18,865 nucleotides of DNA from Candidatus Krumholzibacteriia bacterium (GTDB lineage Bacteria > Krumholzibacteriota > Krumholzibacteriia > Krumholzibacteriales > Krumholzibacteriaceae). A program made the position numbers and the translations under genes. Shown one piece after another: positions 1-6,531 of this stretch (its first letter is position 1; every line of letters begins with the position of its first letter). The notes under the pieces were generated by a model, which worked only from the letters and a program-made list of their open reading frames with translations, had not been told where the DNA came from and searched no databases. The stretch is from positions 1 through 18,865 of the forward strand of contig JAQVGR010000004.1 in the NCBI GenBank assembly GCA_028696635.1, given 5' to 3'.

Positions 1-1
1 C

Positions 2-559
2 CTTTCCTACGGCCAGGCGCTGAGGATCGGACTCGCGGGAGCTTCGCTCAAGCTGATCCGGAATGACCAGGTCACGGGCGTCTCGAGCTTCGGAATCGGG
101 ATCGACCTCGGATTCCTGCGGCGCAATCTCTGGCGGGACCTCTCCGTAGGGATCAAGCTGCAGGACGCCACCGGGACCTTTATCAGCTGGAGCACGGGGG
201 AGCGGGAGTTCATCTATCCGGCCGTCAAGGTCGGTACGGCCATGCCGATACGATTCGATTCGATGAACAGCGTTCTCACCCTTGCCCTCGACGGCGATTT
301 CAGATTCGAAAACCGGCAGAGAGCTTCCCAGCTCTGGATCGGGAGCGCGAGCGCCGACCTTCATCTCGGCGCCGAACTCCTGATACGAGACATGGTCTCG
401 CTGCGGGGCGGACTCGACATGGGACGCCCGACGGCAGGCGCGGGATTCATGCTCGACCGGTTCGGGCCCTGGGATATGACGCTGGGCATCGATTATGCCC
501 TGCTCGTTCACGATGTCCTCGACACGACCCATCGAGTATCGCTCCTCGTTTCTCACTGA
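2..559 (+). CDS. PorV/PorQ-like outer-membrane beta-barrel protein, 3' fragment
   Basis: The reading frame is open from the left edge to a TGA at 557-559, so the gene starts outside the window and only the last 185 codons are seen. The translation alternates polar and hydrophobic residues with many glycines (GIGIDLGF, LHLGAELLI, VSLRGGLDMG, MTLGIDYALLVHD). It ends in a last strand of the form HRVSLLVSH, as expected for a beta-barrel. The general look resembles the PorV/PorQ (UPF0164-like) family of outer-membrane proteins common in FCB-group bacteria, some of which serve type IX secretion. That family call is by pattern only. An internal ATG at 242 is in frame but is not a credible start, since the barrel pattern continues upstream of it. 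The next gene begins 39 nt downstream, so the three plus-strand genes here may be co-transcribed. Confidence 0.6.
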   Translation, partial: LSYGQALRIGLAGASLKLIRNDQVTGVSSFGIGIDLGFLRRNLWRDLSVGIKLQDATGTFISWSTGEREFIYPAVKVGTAMPIRFDSMNSVLTLALDGDFRFENRQRASQLWIGSASADLHLGAELLIRDMVSLRGGLDMGRPTAGAGFMLDRFGPWDMTLGIDYALLVHDVLDTTHRVSLLVSH

Positions 560-598
560 CACGGTCGTTCCGGGGGCTGACGGAGATTCGGGGAGCGG

Positions 599-1804
599 TT
601 GAAGATCCTGACTATGATACTGGCGGGAGGCACCGGCAAGGAGCTTTCCGTCCTGACGCGCCACCGCGCGAAGACCGCGCTTCCGTTCGGCGGACGATAT
701 CGGATAATCGATTTCTGCCTCAGCAACTGCGTCAACTCCGGCCTCAACGAGATATACATCCTCGCCCAGTACAATCCCAAATCTCTGATCGAGCATATCA
801 GGATGGGCAAGCCGTGGGACCTCGACCGGAAATCGGGGGGCGTGTTCATCCTCCAGCCGCGCTACCGGGACGAAGCGGCGCGCTGGTATCTCGGCACGGC
901 CGACGCTCTCTACCAGAACATAGACGTGATGCGGCTTTCGAAGGCCGATTACGTCCTTGTCCTTTCGGGAGACCAGGTATACCTCGCTGACTATGGCGAG
1001 CTCGCCGCGTTCCACGCGTCGCACGGAGGTCCCGTGACGATCGCGTGCAAATCGGTGCGGCCGAGCCAGCGGTCCCGGTTCGGCATGGTGCGCTGCGACA
1101 GGGACGGAGTCGTGCGGGAGTTCCGGGAAAAGCCGCGCCTGTCGAGGGGATTCGACAGCGCGTCGCTGGGCATCTATCTCTTCGATCGCCGATACCTCGT
1201 GCAACGACTCGATGCGCGGGGGCACGATATCGTATTCGACATACTCATGCCCGAGATAGCCAGAGGCGGCGTATACGCCTACCGCTTCGAGGGATACTGG
1301 GAGGACATCGGTTCCGTCGAAAGCTACTACCTCTCATCGATGAGACTGCTCCGGCATCGCTCGCTGATCACGAGCAGGGAGCAACCGGTTTTCACCCGCG
1401 GGGCCAATCTCCCGCCGTCGAAGTTCTTCGACGGCTCCGCCGTCGGACGATCGATAATCGCCGACGGGTGCACCGTCAGGGGAGCCGTACGGGGAAGCAT
1501 CCTTTTCCCCGGAGTGACGGTCGAGAGAGGAGCGGTCGTCGAAGACAGCATCGTATTTTCCTTTTCGAGGATCGGCGCGGATGCGCGTGTCGCGCGGACG
1601 ATTATCGACAAGGACGTATCGATCGGCGCCGGAGCGATCATAGGCGCCGCCGCCACGGTCGCCGGGGACGCTCGGAGGATCGCCGGCGCTTCGCCCGGAA
1701 CCGGTACCGGGGGAATAACGGTTCTGGGAAAGGGAATCCGGGTAGCCAGGGGCGCCACGGTCCCCGCTGGAACGGCTCTCGAGCCTGCGGCGGTCCTGAA
1801 ATGA
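599..1804 (+). CDS. glgC: GlgC-like glucose-1-phosphate adenylyltransferase paralogue, possibly non-catalytic
   Basis: This 401-residue protein has the two-part GlgC fold: an N-terminal nucleotidyltransferase domain (about 1-255) and a C-terminal left-handed beta-helix (about 270-401). The family joins ATP and glucose-1-phosphate to give ADP-glucose for glycogen synthesis. Visible motifs are LAGGTGKEL (8-16), RAKTALPFGGRYRIIDF, WYLGTADALYQN, SGDQVY with the catalytic Asp at 125, and FREKP with the sugar-phosphate Lys at 178. The loop normally reads GxRL; here the Arg is Glu15, and the usual SGDH is SGDQ. The downstream paralogue keeps both. This resembles GlgC/GlgD pairs of Firmicutes and plant large/small subunits, where one partner is mainly regulatory; that role is inferred here. 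The start is TTG at 599, with a GGGGAG ribosome site about 5 nt upstream. The gene ends 13 nt before the second copy. Confidence 0.85.
   Translation: MKILTMILAGGTGKELSVLTRHRAKTALPFGGRYRIIDFCLSNCVNSGLNEIYILAQYNPKSLIEHIRMGKPWDLDRKSGGVFILQPRYRDEAARWYLGTADALYQNIDVMRLSKADYVLVLSGDQVYLADYGELAAFHASHGGPVTIACKSVRPSQRSRFGMVRCDRDGVVREFREKPRLSRGFDSASLGIYLFDRRYLVQRLDARGHDIVFDILMPEIARGGVYAYRFEGYWEDIGSVESYYLSSMRLLRHRSLITSREQPVFTRGANLPPSKFFDGSAVGRSIIADGCTVRGAVRGSILFPGVTVERGAVVEDSIVFSFSRIGADARVARTIIDKDVSIGAGAIIGAAATVAGDARRIAGASPGTGTGGITVLGKGIRVARGATVPAGTALEPAAVLK
1414..1435. repeat. 9-bp inverted repeat with GTTC loop inside the first glgC paralogue
   Basis: GCCGTCGAA at 1414-1422 pairs perfectly with TTCGACGGC at 1427-1435 around the loop GTTC. 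It encodes the PSKFFDG stretch at the junction between the catalytic domain and the beta-helix. A repeat of this size can occur by chance in a GC-rich window this long, so function is uncertain. Confidence 0.4.
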
Positions 1805-1817
1805 AAGGGTAGACCTG

Positions 1818-3089
1818 ATGGATCGGGCGGTTGCGTTCATCCTCGCGGGAGGGGCGGGCAAGCGGCTCAGCCTGCTGACCGCGCATCGAGCCAAGCCGGC
1901 GGTCCCGTTCGCCGGGCGCTACCGGATCATCGATTTCACCCTGACCAACTGCGTCACTTCCGGAATCGGCGCGGTATACGTGCTCGCGCAATATATCTCA
2001 CGGTCACTCGAACGGCATCTCGGCATCGGGAAGCCGTGGGACCTCGATCGCGCCACGGGAGGCCTGCATGTTCTCCACCCGCACCTCGGATTCGACGCGG
2101 CTGACTGGTACCGAGGTACCGCCGACGCCCTGTATCAGAACGCAATGGTTCTGCGCTCGCTGGATTGCCCGTATGTCCTGATCCTGTCCGGGGATCACGT
2201 GTACACTATGGATTACGGCTCGTTCCTCGATTACCACGAGGCGCACCGGCGCCCCGTGACCGTGGCGGTGACCGAGGTTCCGGCTTCGATGACGAGACAT
2301 TTCGGCATCGCGAAGATAGACCGGTCGGGACTGGTGACGCGGTTTCACGAGAAGCCCGCCGTGTGCGACAGCACCCTCGCCTCGATGGGTATCTACATCT
2401 TCGAGAGGGAATTTCTCGTCTCTGTGCTCGAGCGTTTCAAGTCCGACCATGACGATCTCGATTTCGGCAAGCATGTCCTTCCGAGGCTCGTCCCGGCCCG
2501 GGATGTGGCAGCGTACCGCTACGAGGGATTCTGGCTCGACATAGGCACGCTTCGCAGCTATTACGAGGCGAGTCTCGCGCTCCTCGCCCATCGCCCGCGC
2601 CTCGATCTGACCCCCTCGTCCGGAGCGGTCATGACCGCTCCGGACGAGTATCCCCCTCTGACGGTCTCTTCCAAGGGCCGCGTCGAAGGCTCGATGATCT
2701 GCAACGGCTGCGTCGTTTCCGGTACGGTGCGGCGATCGATCCTTTCTCCGGGGGTCATCGTGGAGGCCGGCGCCGAGGTCGATCAGTGCGTCCTGTTGCA
2801 CGACTGCGTCATCGGGAAGGGGGCGCGCCTGCGCCGGTGCATACTCGACAAGGGAGTGCGCGTCGGCGCCGGCACGGTCATAGGAGAGGGAGACGCCGGT
2901 GTCGTCAACCGCATGCAGCCGGGCTATCTCGATTTCGGGATTACGCTGATAGGACGCGATACGAGAATCCCGGCGGGGATCGCTATCGGGACGAACAGCC
3001 TGGTCGCCGGATCGCGCGGGACCGGAAGGATCCCGAAGCGGGACATACCGGACGGGGGGGCGCACATCGCCTCCGGCATCATCCTCTAG
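1818..3089 (+). CDS. glgC: Glucose-1-phosphate adenylyltransferase (ADP-glucose pyrophosphorylase)
   Basis: This 423-residue protein is a canonical GlgC that makes ADP-glucose from ATP and glucose-1-phosphate, the committed step of bacterial glycogen synthesis. The phosphate loop is LAGGAGKRL (9-17) with the signature Arg16. It is followed by RAKPAVPFAGRYRIIDF, KPWDLDRATGG, WYRGTADALYQN, SGDHVYTMDY with catalytic Asp126, FHEKP with Lys179, and then hexapeptide-type repeats from about residue 285 to the end (beta-helix). ATG at 1818 is chosen because the conserved LAGG begins at residue 9, the usual place. GAAAGGG about 11 nt upstream is a weak ribosome site. The gene lies 13 nt after its diverged paralogue, which suggests a hetero-oligomer. 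The domain linker SSGAVMTAPDE is encoded by a perfect palindrome. It converges on mltD with only 13 nt between stop codons. Confidence 0.93.
   Translation: MDRAVAFILAGGAGKRLSLLTAHRAKPAVPFAGRYRIIDFTLTNCVTSGIGAVYVLAQYISRSLERHLGIGKPWDLDRATGGLHVLHPHLGFDAADWYRGTADALYQNAMVLRSLDCPYVLILSGDHVYTMDYGSFLDYHEAHRRPVTVAVTEVPASMTRHFGIAKIDRSGLVTRFHEKPAVCDSTLASMGIYIFEREFLVSVLERFKSDHDDLDFGKHVLPRLVPARDVAAYRYEGFWLDIGTLRSYYEASLALLAHRPRLDLTPSSGAVMTAPDEYPPLTVSSKGRVEGSMICNGCVVSGTVRRSILSPGVIVEAGAEVDQCVLLHDCVIGKGARLRRCILDKGVRVGAGTVIGEGDAGVVNRMQPGYLDFGITLIGRDTRIPAGIAIGTNSLVAGSRGTGRIPKRDIPDGGAHIASGIIL
2615..2648. repeat. Perfect 34-bp palindrome within glgC
   Basis: The half-site CTCGTCCGGAGCGGTCA (2615-2631) is followed directly, with no spacer, by its exact reverse complement (2632-2648). 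Flanking bases 2614/2649 do not pair, so the symmetry stops sharply. Because the centre falls suitably in frame, both strands encode the same peptide, SSGAVMTAPDE. In RNA it would form a stem of about 15 bp with a CAUG loop; in supercoiled DNA it could extrude a cruciform. It lies at the linker between the catalytic domain and the beta-helix, a tolerant place for extra sequence. No U-tract follows, so it is not a standard terminator. Confidence 0.95.
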
Positions 3090-3102
3090 AGGAACCGGAT
3101 TT

Positions 3103-4926
3103 CTACTCGGATTCGATCCAGATGGTGAGACGATCTCCGGGGTGCAGGCGATCGCGCCTGACGCTGGTGTTCCATGAAAGGATAGCGGATACCGTCGTGC
3201 CGTAGCGGCGGCTGATCGCGCTGAGGGTCTCGCCGCTCTGCACGATGTGCATGACCTTCTGCCTGCCTTCGACGCCGGAAGGCTCGTCTTCGGAGACATC
3301 GGCGCGCCCGGCGGCGGCGGCAGAGCCCGGCGGCAGGTAGATGACGAGATTGTCCCCCGGATGTATGACCGAGTTGTATCGCAGGTCGTTCCAGCGGCGC
3401 AGCTTGCTCAGGCCGATGCCGAAGCGTTCCGCTATCTCGCTGAGAGTATCGCGGTCCTTGACCGTGTAGACGATCTTGTCGTGATCCTCGGGCGGCGTGT
3501 ACCGCTTCATCGAAATCTGAGAGGGAAGGCTCGGCGGGTCCATGTACCGCGGACGGCTCACGCCCGAATCCCCCGCGCCGGAGTCCCTGACGGGGATCAG
3601 CAGGATCTGTCCCTCACGGATCCGGTGCACATCGGTTATCCCGTTTATCCGCTTGAGTTCGGCTTGCGATATCTCGTACCGATCGGCGATACGCGAGAGA
3701 GCCTCGCCACGCTGTACCGAATGGCGATGCCACGAGATCCGTTCCTCGGCGGGGATCTTCTCGATGGCTGCTACGACGTCCTTGGCGGAGCCGTGAGGCA
3801 CCTTCAGCTCGATTTCCATGTCCGGCGGGGTCGCCCATCGCTTGAGGGCGGGATTGAGCTCCTTGACGGTCCGCACCGTGCATCCGGCGCCGGCGGCGAT
3901 ATGCTTGAGGTCTATCGAGTCCTTGATCACGACGACGTCGAACCGAAGCGGCTGGACGGAAGCGACGCTGAATCCGTACTTTTCCGGATTTCGGCCTATT
4001 TCGAGGGCAGCCATGAACTTGGGAACGAACCACCTGGTCTGGCTCGGAAGACGCAGCCGCCAGTAATCATCTGTCTTCTGCCGAGAAATTGCGTCCGCGA
4101 CACGGTATTCCCCCGCGTTGTACGCAGCCAGGGCCAGCTCCCAGTTGCCGAACAGGCCATGGAGGTACTTCAGATAGTTCGCCGCCGCGTAGGTCGACGC
4201 GACGAGATCCGAACGTTCGTCGATCCACCAGTTGGTCCGCAGCCCGAAGAGGCGTCCCGTTCCCGCCATGAACTGCCAGGGCCCGGTAGCCTTGACGCTC
4301 GAACACGCCGTGAGATTCAGACCGCTCTCGATAACGGAGAGGTAGAGGAGATCGCGCGGGATCTGGTTCTCGACCAGTATGGGCTCTATGATATCACGGT
4401 ACTTCTCCGCCCGCTCGAGCCAGCGGTCGAAATGCTTGCGGCCCTTACCGGTGAAGTAGCGGATCCAGTGCTCGGTCCGCCAGTTCATCGTGATGTCTAT
4501 GGTCTCCTCGACGATGTGATGGCGTCCGATCGAGTCGAGGACCGCCGCCATGTGTCGGGACCAGTCTGCGGAGGTCTCTTCCTCGATTATGTGCGCGCGC
4601 AGCAGCGCGGTGCGGAGTTCGAGTGTATCGAGATGTGAGCAGACGAATCCTTCAGGAGAGGTCGCCTGGAAATCCCCGATATCGACGAGCAACTGGTCGC
4701 TCAGCGACAGGGAATAATCCAGGTTGCCGAGCCGGTAGAATGCCTCGGCCTCGTCGAGCTTCCGGTGCAGCATAAGAAGTTGTGGATATAGCAGATAGAG
4801 CTCGTCTTCCGGAATGGAGGAGACACCTGGAGCTATATCGGCTGATCGACCGAAGCCCGCAGGACGGCATCCGGCGGCCGTAACTGCCAGAAAGGCAGCG
4901 GATAAGAGCATCAGGACGTTCTTCAT
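3103..4926 (-). CDS. mltD: MltD-like membrane-bound lytic transglycosylase lipoprotein with three LysM domains
   Basis: This 607-residue lipoprotein cleaves peptidoglycan glycan strands between MurNAc and GlcNAc, producing 1,6-anhydromuropeptides. The N-terminus is a lipoprotein signal (hydrophobic MLLSAAFLAVTAAG, then Cys20). The +2 residue is Arg rather than Asp, which favours the outer membrane. A helical region (about 40-165) precedes the GH23/SLT domain, with catalytic Glu200 in VIESGLN, then GPWQFMAGTG and ALAAYNAG (about 264-272). Three LysM modules follow at about 399-445, 486-532 and 558-604, each ending in a GQ or GD turn; they should bind glycan. A longer frame reaches 5154, but it would cross the promoter. 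The ATG at 4926 gives a clean signal peptide and lies about 18 nt below the predicted transcription start. The ribosome site is weak. The gene is divergent from the diguanylate cyclase. Confidence 0.92.
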   Translation of the reverse strand: MKNVLMLLSAAFLAVTAAGCRPAGFGRSADIAPGVSSIPEDELYLLYPQLLMLHRKLDEAEAFYRLGNLDYSLSLSDQLLVDIGDFQATSPEGFVCSHLDTLELRTALLRAHIIEEETSADWSRHMAAVLDSIGRHHIVEETIDITMNWRTEHWIRYFTGKGRKHFDRWLERAEKYRDIIEPILVENQIPRDLLYLSVIESGLNLTACSSVKATGPWQFMAGTGRLFGLRTNWWIDERSDLVASTYAAANYLKYLHGLFGNWELALAAYNAGEYRVADAISRQKTDDYWRLRLPSQTRWFVPKFMAALEIGRNPEKYGFSVASVQPLRFDVVVIKDSIDLKHIAAGAGCTVRTVKELNPALKRWATPPDMEIELKVPHGSAKDVVAAIEKIPAEERISWHRHSVQRGEALSRIADRYEISQAELKRINGITDVHRIREGQILLIPVRDSGAGDSGVSRPRYMDPPSLPSQISMKRYTPPEDHDKIVYTVKDRDTLSEIAERFGIGLSKLRRWNDLRYNSVIHPGDNLVIYLPPGSAAAAGRADVSEDEPSGVEGRQKVMHIVQSGETLSAISRRYGTTVSAILSWNTSVRRDRLHPGDRLTIWIESE

Positions 4927-4950
4927 TGCCGACCAGCGCATCGTGAATGC

Positions 4951-4979
4951 AATATAGCCCATGCCGTTCTGCGGTTCAA
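4951..4979 (-). promoter_or_regulatory. Predicted sigma70-like promoter of mltD
   Basis: On the minus strand TTGAAC (4979-4974) and TATATT (4956-4951) are separated by 17 bp, matching 4/6 and 5/6 of the consensus hexamers. Transcription would start near 4944, giving a leader of about 18 nt before the ATG at 4926. This argues against starts further upstream. Prediction only. Confidence 0.5.
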
Positions 4980-5020
4980 GCATTTGCGGCATATACCCGA
5001 CCGGTTTCATCCCCATCATC

Positions 5021-5038
5021 AGAATGCACAAAGAATGC
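5021..5038. repeat. AGAATGC direct repeats in the divergent promoter region
   Basis: AGAATGC occurs at 5021-5027 and again at 5032-5038, an 11-bp period that would put both copies on one face of the helix. A related TGAATGC lies at 4944-4950, next to the mltD -10 box. A repressor or activator site shared by mltD and the diguanylate cyclase gene is possible but unproven. Confidence 0.35.
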
Positions 5039-5041
5039 CGT

Positions 5042-5060
5042 GACAGCCCAGGGAGCTGTC
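5042..5060. repeat. Small inverted repeat upstream of the diguanylate cyclase promoter
   Basis: GACAGC (5042-5047) and GCTGTC (5055-5060) form a 6-bp dyad around a 7-nt spacer. It ends 15 bp upstream of the -35 box at 5076, a position suited to an activator or repressor site. It is short, so chance is not excluded. Confidence 0.3.
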
Positions 5061-5075
5061 CAAGGTTCCGCAGGC

Positions 5076-5104
5076 TTGGAATAACTGGGGATTTCGTGTA
5101 TAAT
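5076..5104 (+). promoter_or_regulatory. Predicted sigma70-like promoter of the diguanylate cyclase gene
   Basis: TTGGAA (5076-5081) and a perfect TATAAT (5099-5104) are separated by 17 bp in an AT-richer pocket. Transcription would begin near 5111, about 40 nt before the ATG at 5153. This is one of the best promoter matches in the window. Confidence 0.65.
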
Positions 5105-5152
5105 TTAAGGTGTAACACGCCGGATACGACCCAGCTCGAGCAGGACAGGAAC

Positions 5153-6451
5153 ATGCAACAGCGGTTTGAAAGGGATTACCGGTTTCTCCTCGACAAGCTC
5201 ATTCCCCGCCAGTTTCTCTCGAACGAACGCATCGAGGGGATATCGGCGGCGATCAGCTCGGGCCGGAGGGCAGAGATGATCAGGGAGGCCTGGCTGGCGA
5301 TGGAGGAGCTCGTCTCGCGGAGCGTTTTCGATCGCGATGATCCCCGTCGGAGCGACGGCGCCGTCCAGATCACATATTCGGCGCGGACAGGGCGGTCGCG
5401 GATCACGCTCGAGATGCGCGAGGAGGAATGGCGGGCGGTGAAGGGGACCGCCGAAAGAGCGGCCGAGATCGTCCCCTCCATTCTGGCCGGTATCATATCC
5501 GCGCTGTCCCTCAACGATTCCCCCGCCGACGTGTCGGTGAAGATCGAGAGCGTGCTCGCCCTGGCGGGGCATGTCGAGGGGGGGGCGTCGGCGCACCTCG
5601 TTCTCTTCAGGGAATTCGAGATCCCCTCGATACGGGAGGGAAATCGCATTGCCGGAACCTCGCTCGCAGAGGAGAAGACAGGCGGATTCTACGGATCGGC
5701 CCTGGCGGCCGGGGATCCGCACGTGCTGATAGGCCGCGATCGCTTCGCGGCGGGAGCCGGCCTGTTCGCCCCGGGTCCCCGAACCGGCTCGATCATTCTC
5801 CTTCCTCTGCGCAGCGGCGGACATGTGTACGGAATGATGGAAGTGCATTCCCCGTCGGAAGACGCGCCTGCTCCGGACCGCCTGACCAACTACTACATGC
5901 TCTCGCACGGCGTCCTGCGGCTCCTCGACAACAACCGGCACCTCGAGCGCATGGTTTCGGTCGACCGGCTTACCGGCGTGAACAACCGCAACTACTACGA
6001 GACACAGCTCCCCCTGGAGATGGAACGGGCAACGCGGAACCGCAAATGCCTCGCCTTCCTCATGATCGACATCGACGATTTCAAGATCTTCAACGATCGG
6101 TACGGTCACGATGTCGGAGACAGGGTCCTGCGGCTCGTCGCTCAGACGATCAGGCTGCATCTTCGCAAGATCGACCACTTGTTCCGATACGGGGGCGAGG
6201 AGTTCATCGTCCTCCTTCCCGGTGCGGGGCGGGAACCGGCGGAGAGAACCGCGGAGCGGATCCGGGAGGTCGTGGCGGAGACGAGGCTCGAGCTCGACGA
6301 GGGTCGTTATCTTGGTATCACGATCACTATCGGCGGGTGCATCTATCCCGTCGACGCGGCGGACGAGCTCGATCTCTTCCGCAAGGCGGACCAGGCGATG
6401 ATAAGGGCAAAGCGGGAAGGGAAGAACCGGGTTTCGTTCATCGGGGAATGA
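5153..6451 (+). CDS. GAF-like sensor diguanylate cyclase (GGDEF domain)
   Basis: This 432-residue soluble protein should condense two GTP into cyclic di-GMP. The C-terminal GGDEF domain (about 266-430) starts with DRLTGVNNRNYYE and holds IDIDDFKIFND (metal and nucleotide binding), GHDVGDRVL and the active-site GGEEF at 347-351. Five residues before it is RKID, matching the RxxD inhibitory site, so product feedback is expected. The middle region (about 130-260), with LVLFREFEIPS, IILLPLRSGGHVYGMMEVHSP and a following helix, looks like a GAF domain; its ligand cannot be told. The first 120 residues are mostly helical and unrecognised. There is no signal peptide or membrane segment. The frame is open upstream to 4961, but ATG 5153 has AGGA at 5142-5145 and sits just below a strong promoter, so it is preferred. 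It is divergent from mltD and 80 nt ahead of comEC. Confidence 0.92.
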   Translation: MQQRFERDYRFLLDKLIPRQFLSNERIEGISAAISSGRRAEMIREAWLAMEELVSRSVFDRDDPRRSDGAVQITYSARTGRSRITLEMREEEWRAVKGTAERAAEIVPSILAGIISALSLNDSPADVSVKIESVLALAGHVEGGASAHLVLFREFEIPSIREGNRIAGTSLAEEKTGGFYGSALAAGDPHVLIGRDRFAAGAGLFAPGPRTGSIILLPLRSGGHVYGMMEVHSPSEDAPAPDRLTNYYMLSHGVLRLLDNNRHLERMVSVDRLTGVNNRNYYETQLPLEMERATRNRKCLAFLMIDIDDFKIFNDRYGHDVGDRVLRLVAQTIRLHLRKIDHLFRYGGEEFIVLLPGAGREPAERTAERIREVVAETRLELDEGRYLGITITIGGCIYPVDAADELDLFRKADQAMIRAKREGKNRVSFIGE

Positions 6452-6482
6452 GGAGCGGTATCGGGTCGGGGTGACATCGATG

Positions 6483-6503
6483 CGGAACGCCCGGAGCGTT
6501 CCG
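6483..6503. repeat. Hairpin-forming inverted repeat between the diguanylate cyclase gene and comEC
   Basis: CGGAACGC (6483-6490) pairs with GCGTTCCG (6496-6503) across a 5-nt loop. No T-run follows on either strand, so it is not a classic intrinsic terminator. It could be a processing or attenuation element, or chance. Confidence 0.4.
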
Positions 6504-6520
6504 ACAGCGAGTGCGGCAGG

Positions 6521-6526
6521 GGAGGT
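6521..6526 (+). promoter_or_regulatory. Strong ribosome-binding site fixing the comEC start
   Basis: GGAGGT at 6521-6526 stands 5 nt before ATG 6532. The alternative in-frame GTG at 6511 would place this site inside the gene and has no such site of its own, so the ATG is preferred. Confidence 0.7.
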
Positions 6527-6531
6527 GGAGG

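Noticed and set aside
3090..3102. Terminator between the converging glgC and mltD genes
   Set aside because: Only 13 nt separate the stop codons and no stem or T-run is visible there.
3247..4638. Long plus-strand frame opposite mltD
   Set aside because: Mirror image of a gene with clear signal peptide, GH23 and LysM motifs; the plus translation has no domain pattern.
4927..5154. Longer N-terminus for mltD starting at 5154
   Set aside because: It would read through the predicted mltD promoter and bury the lipoprotein signal 76 residues inside the protein.
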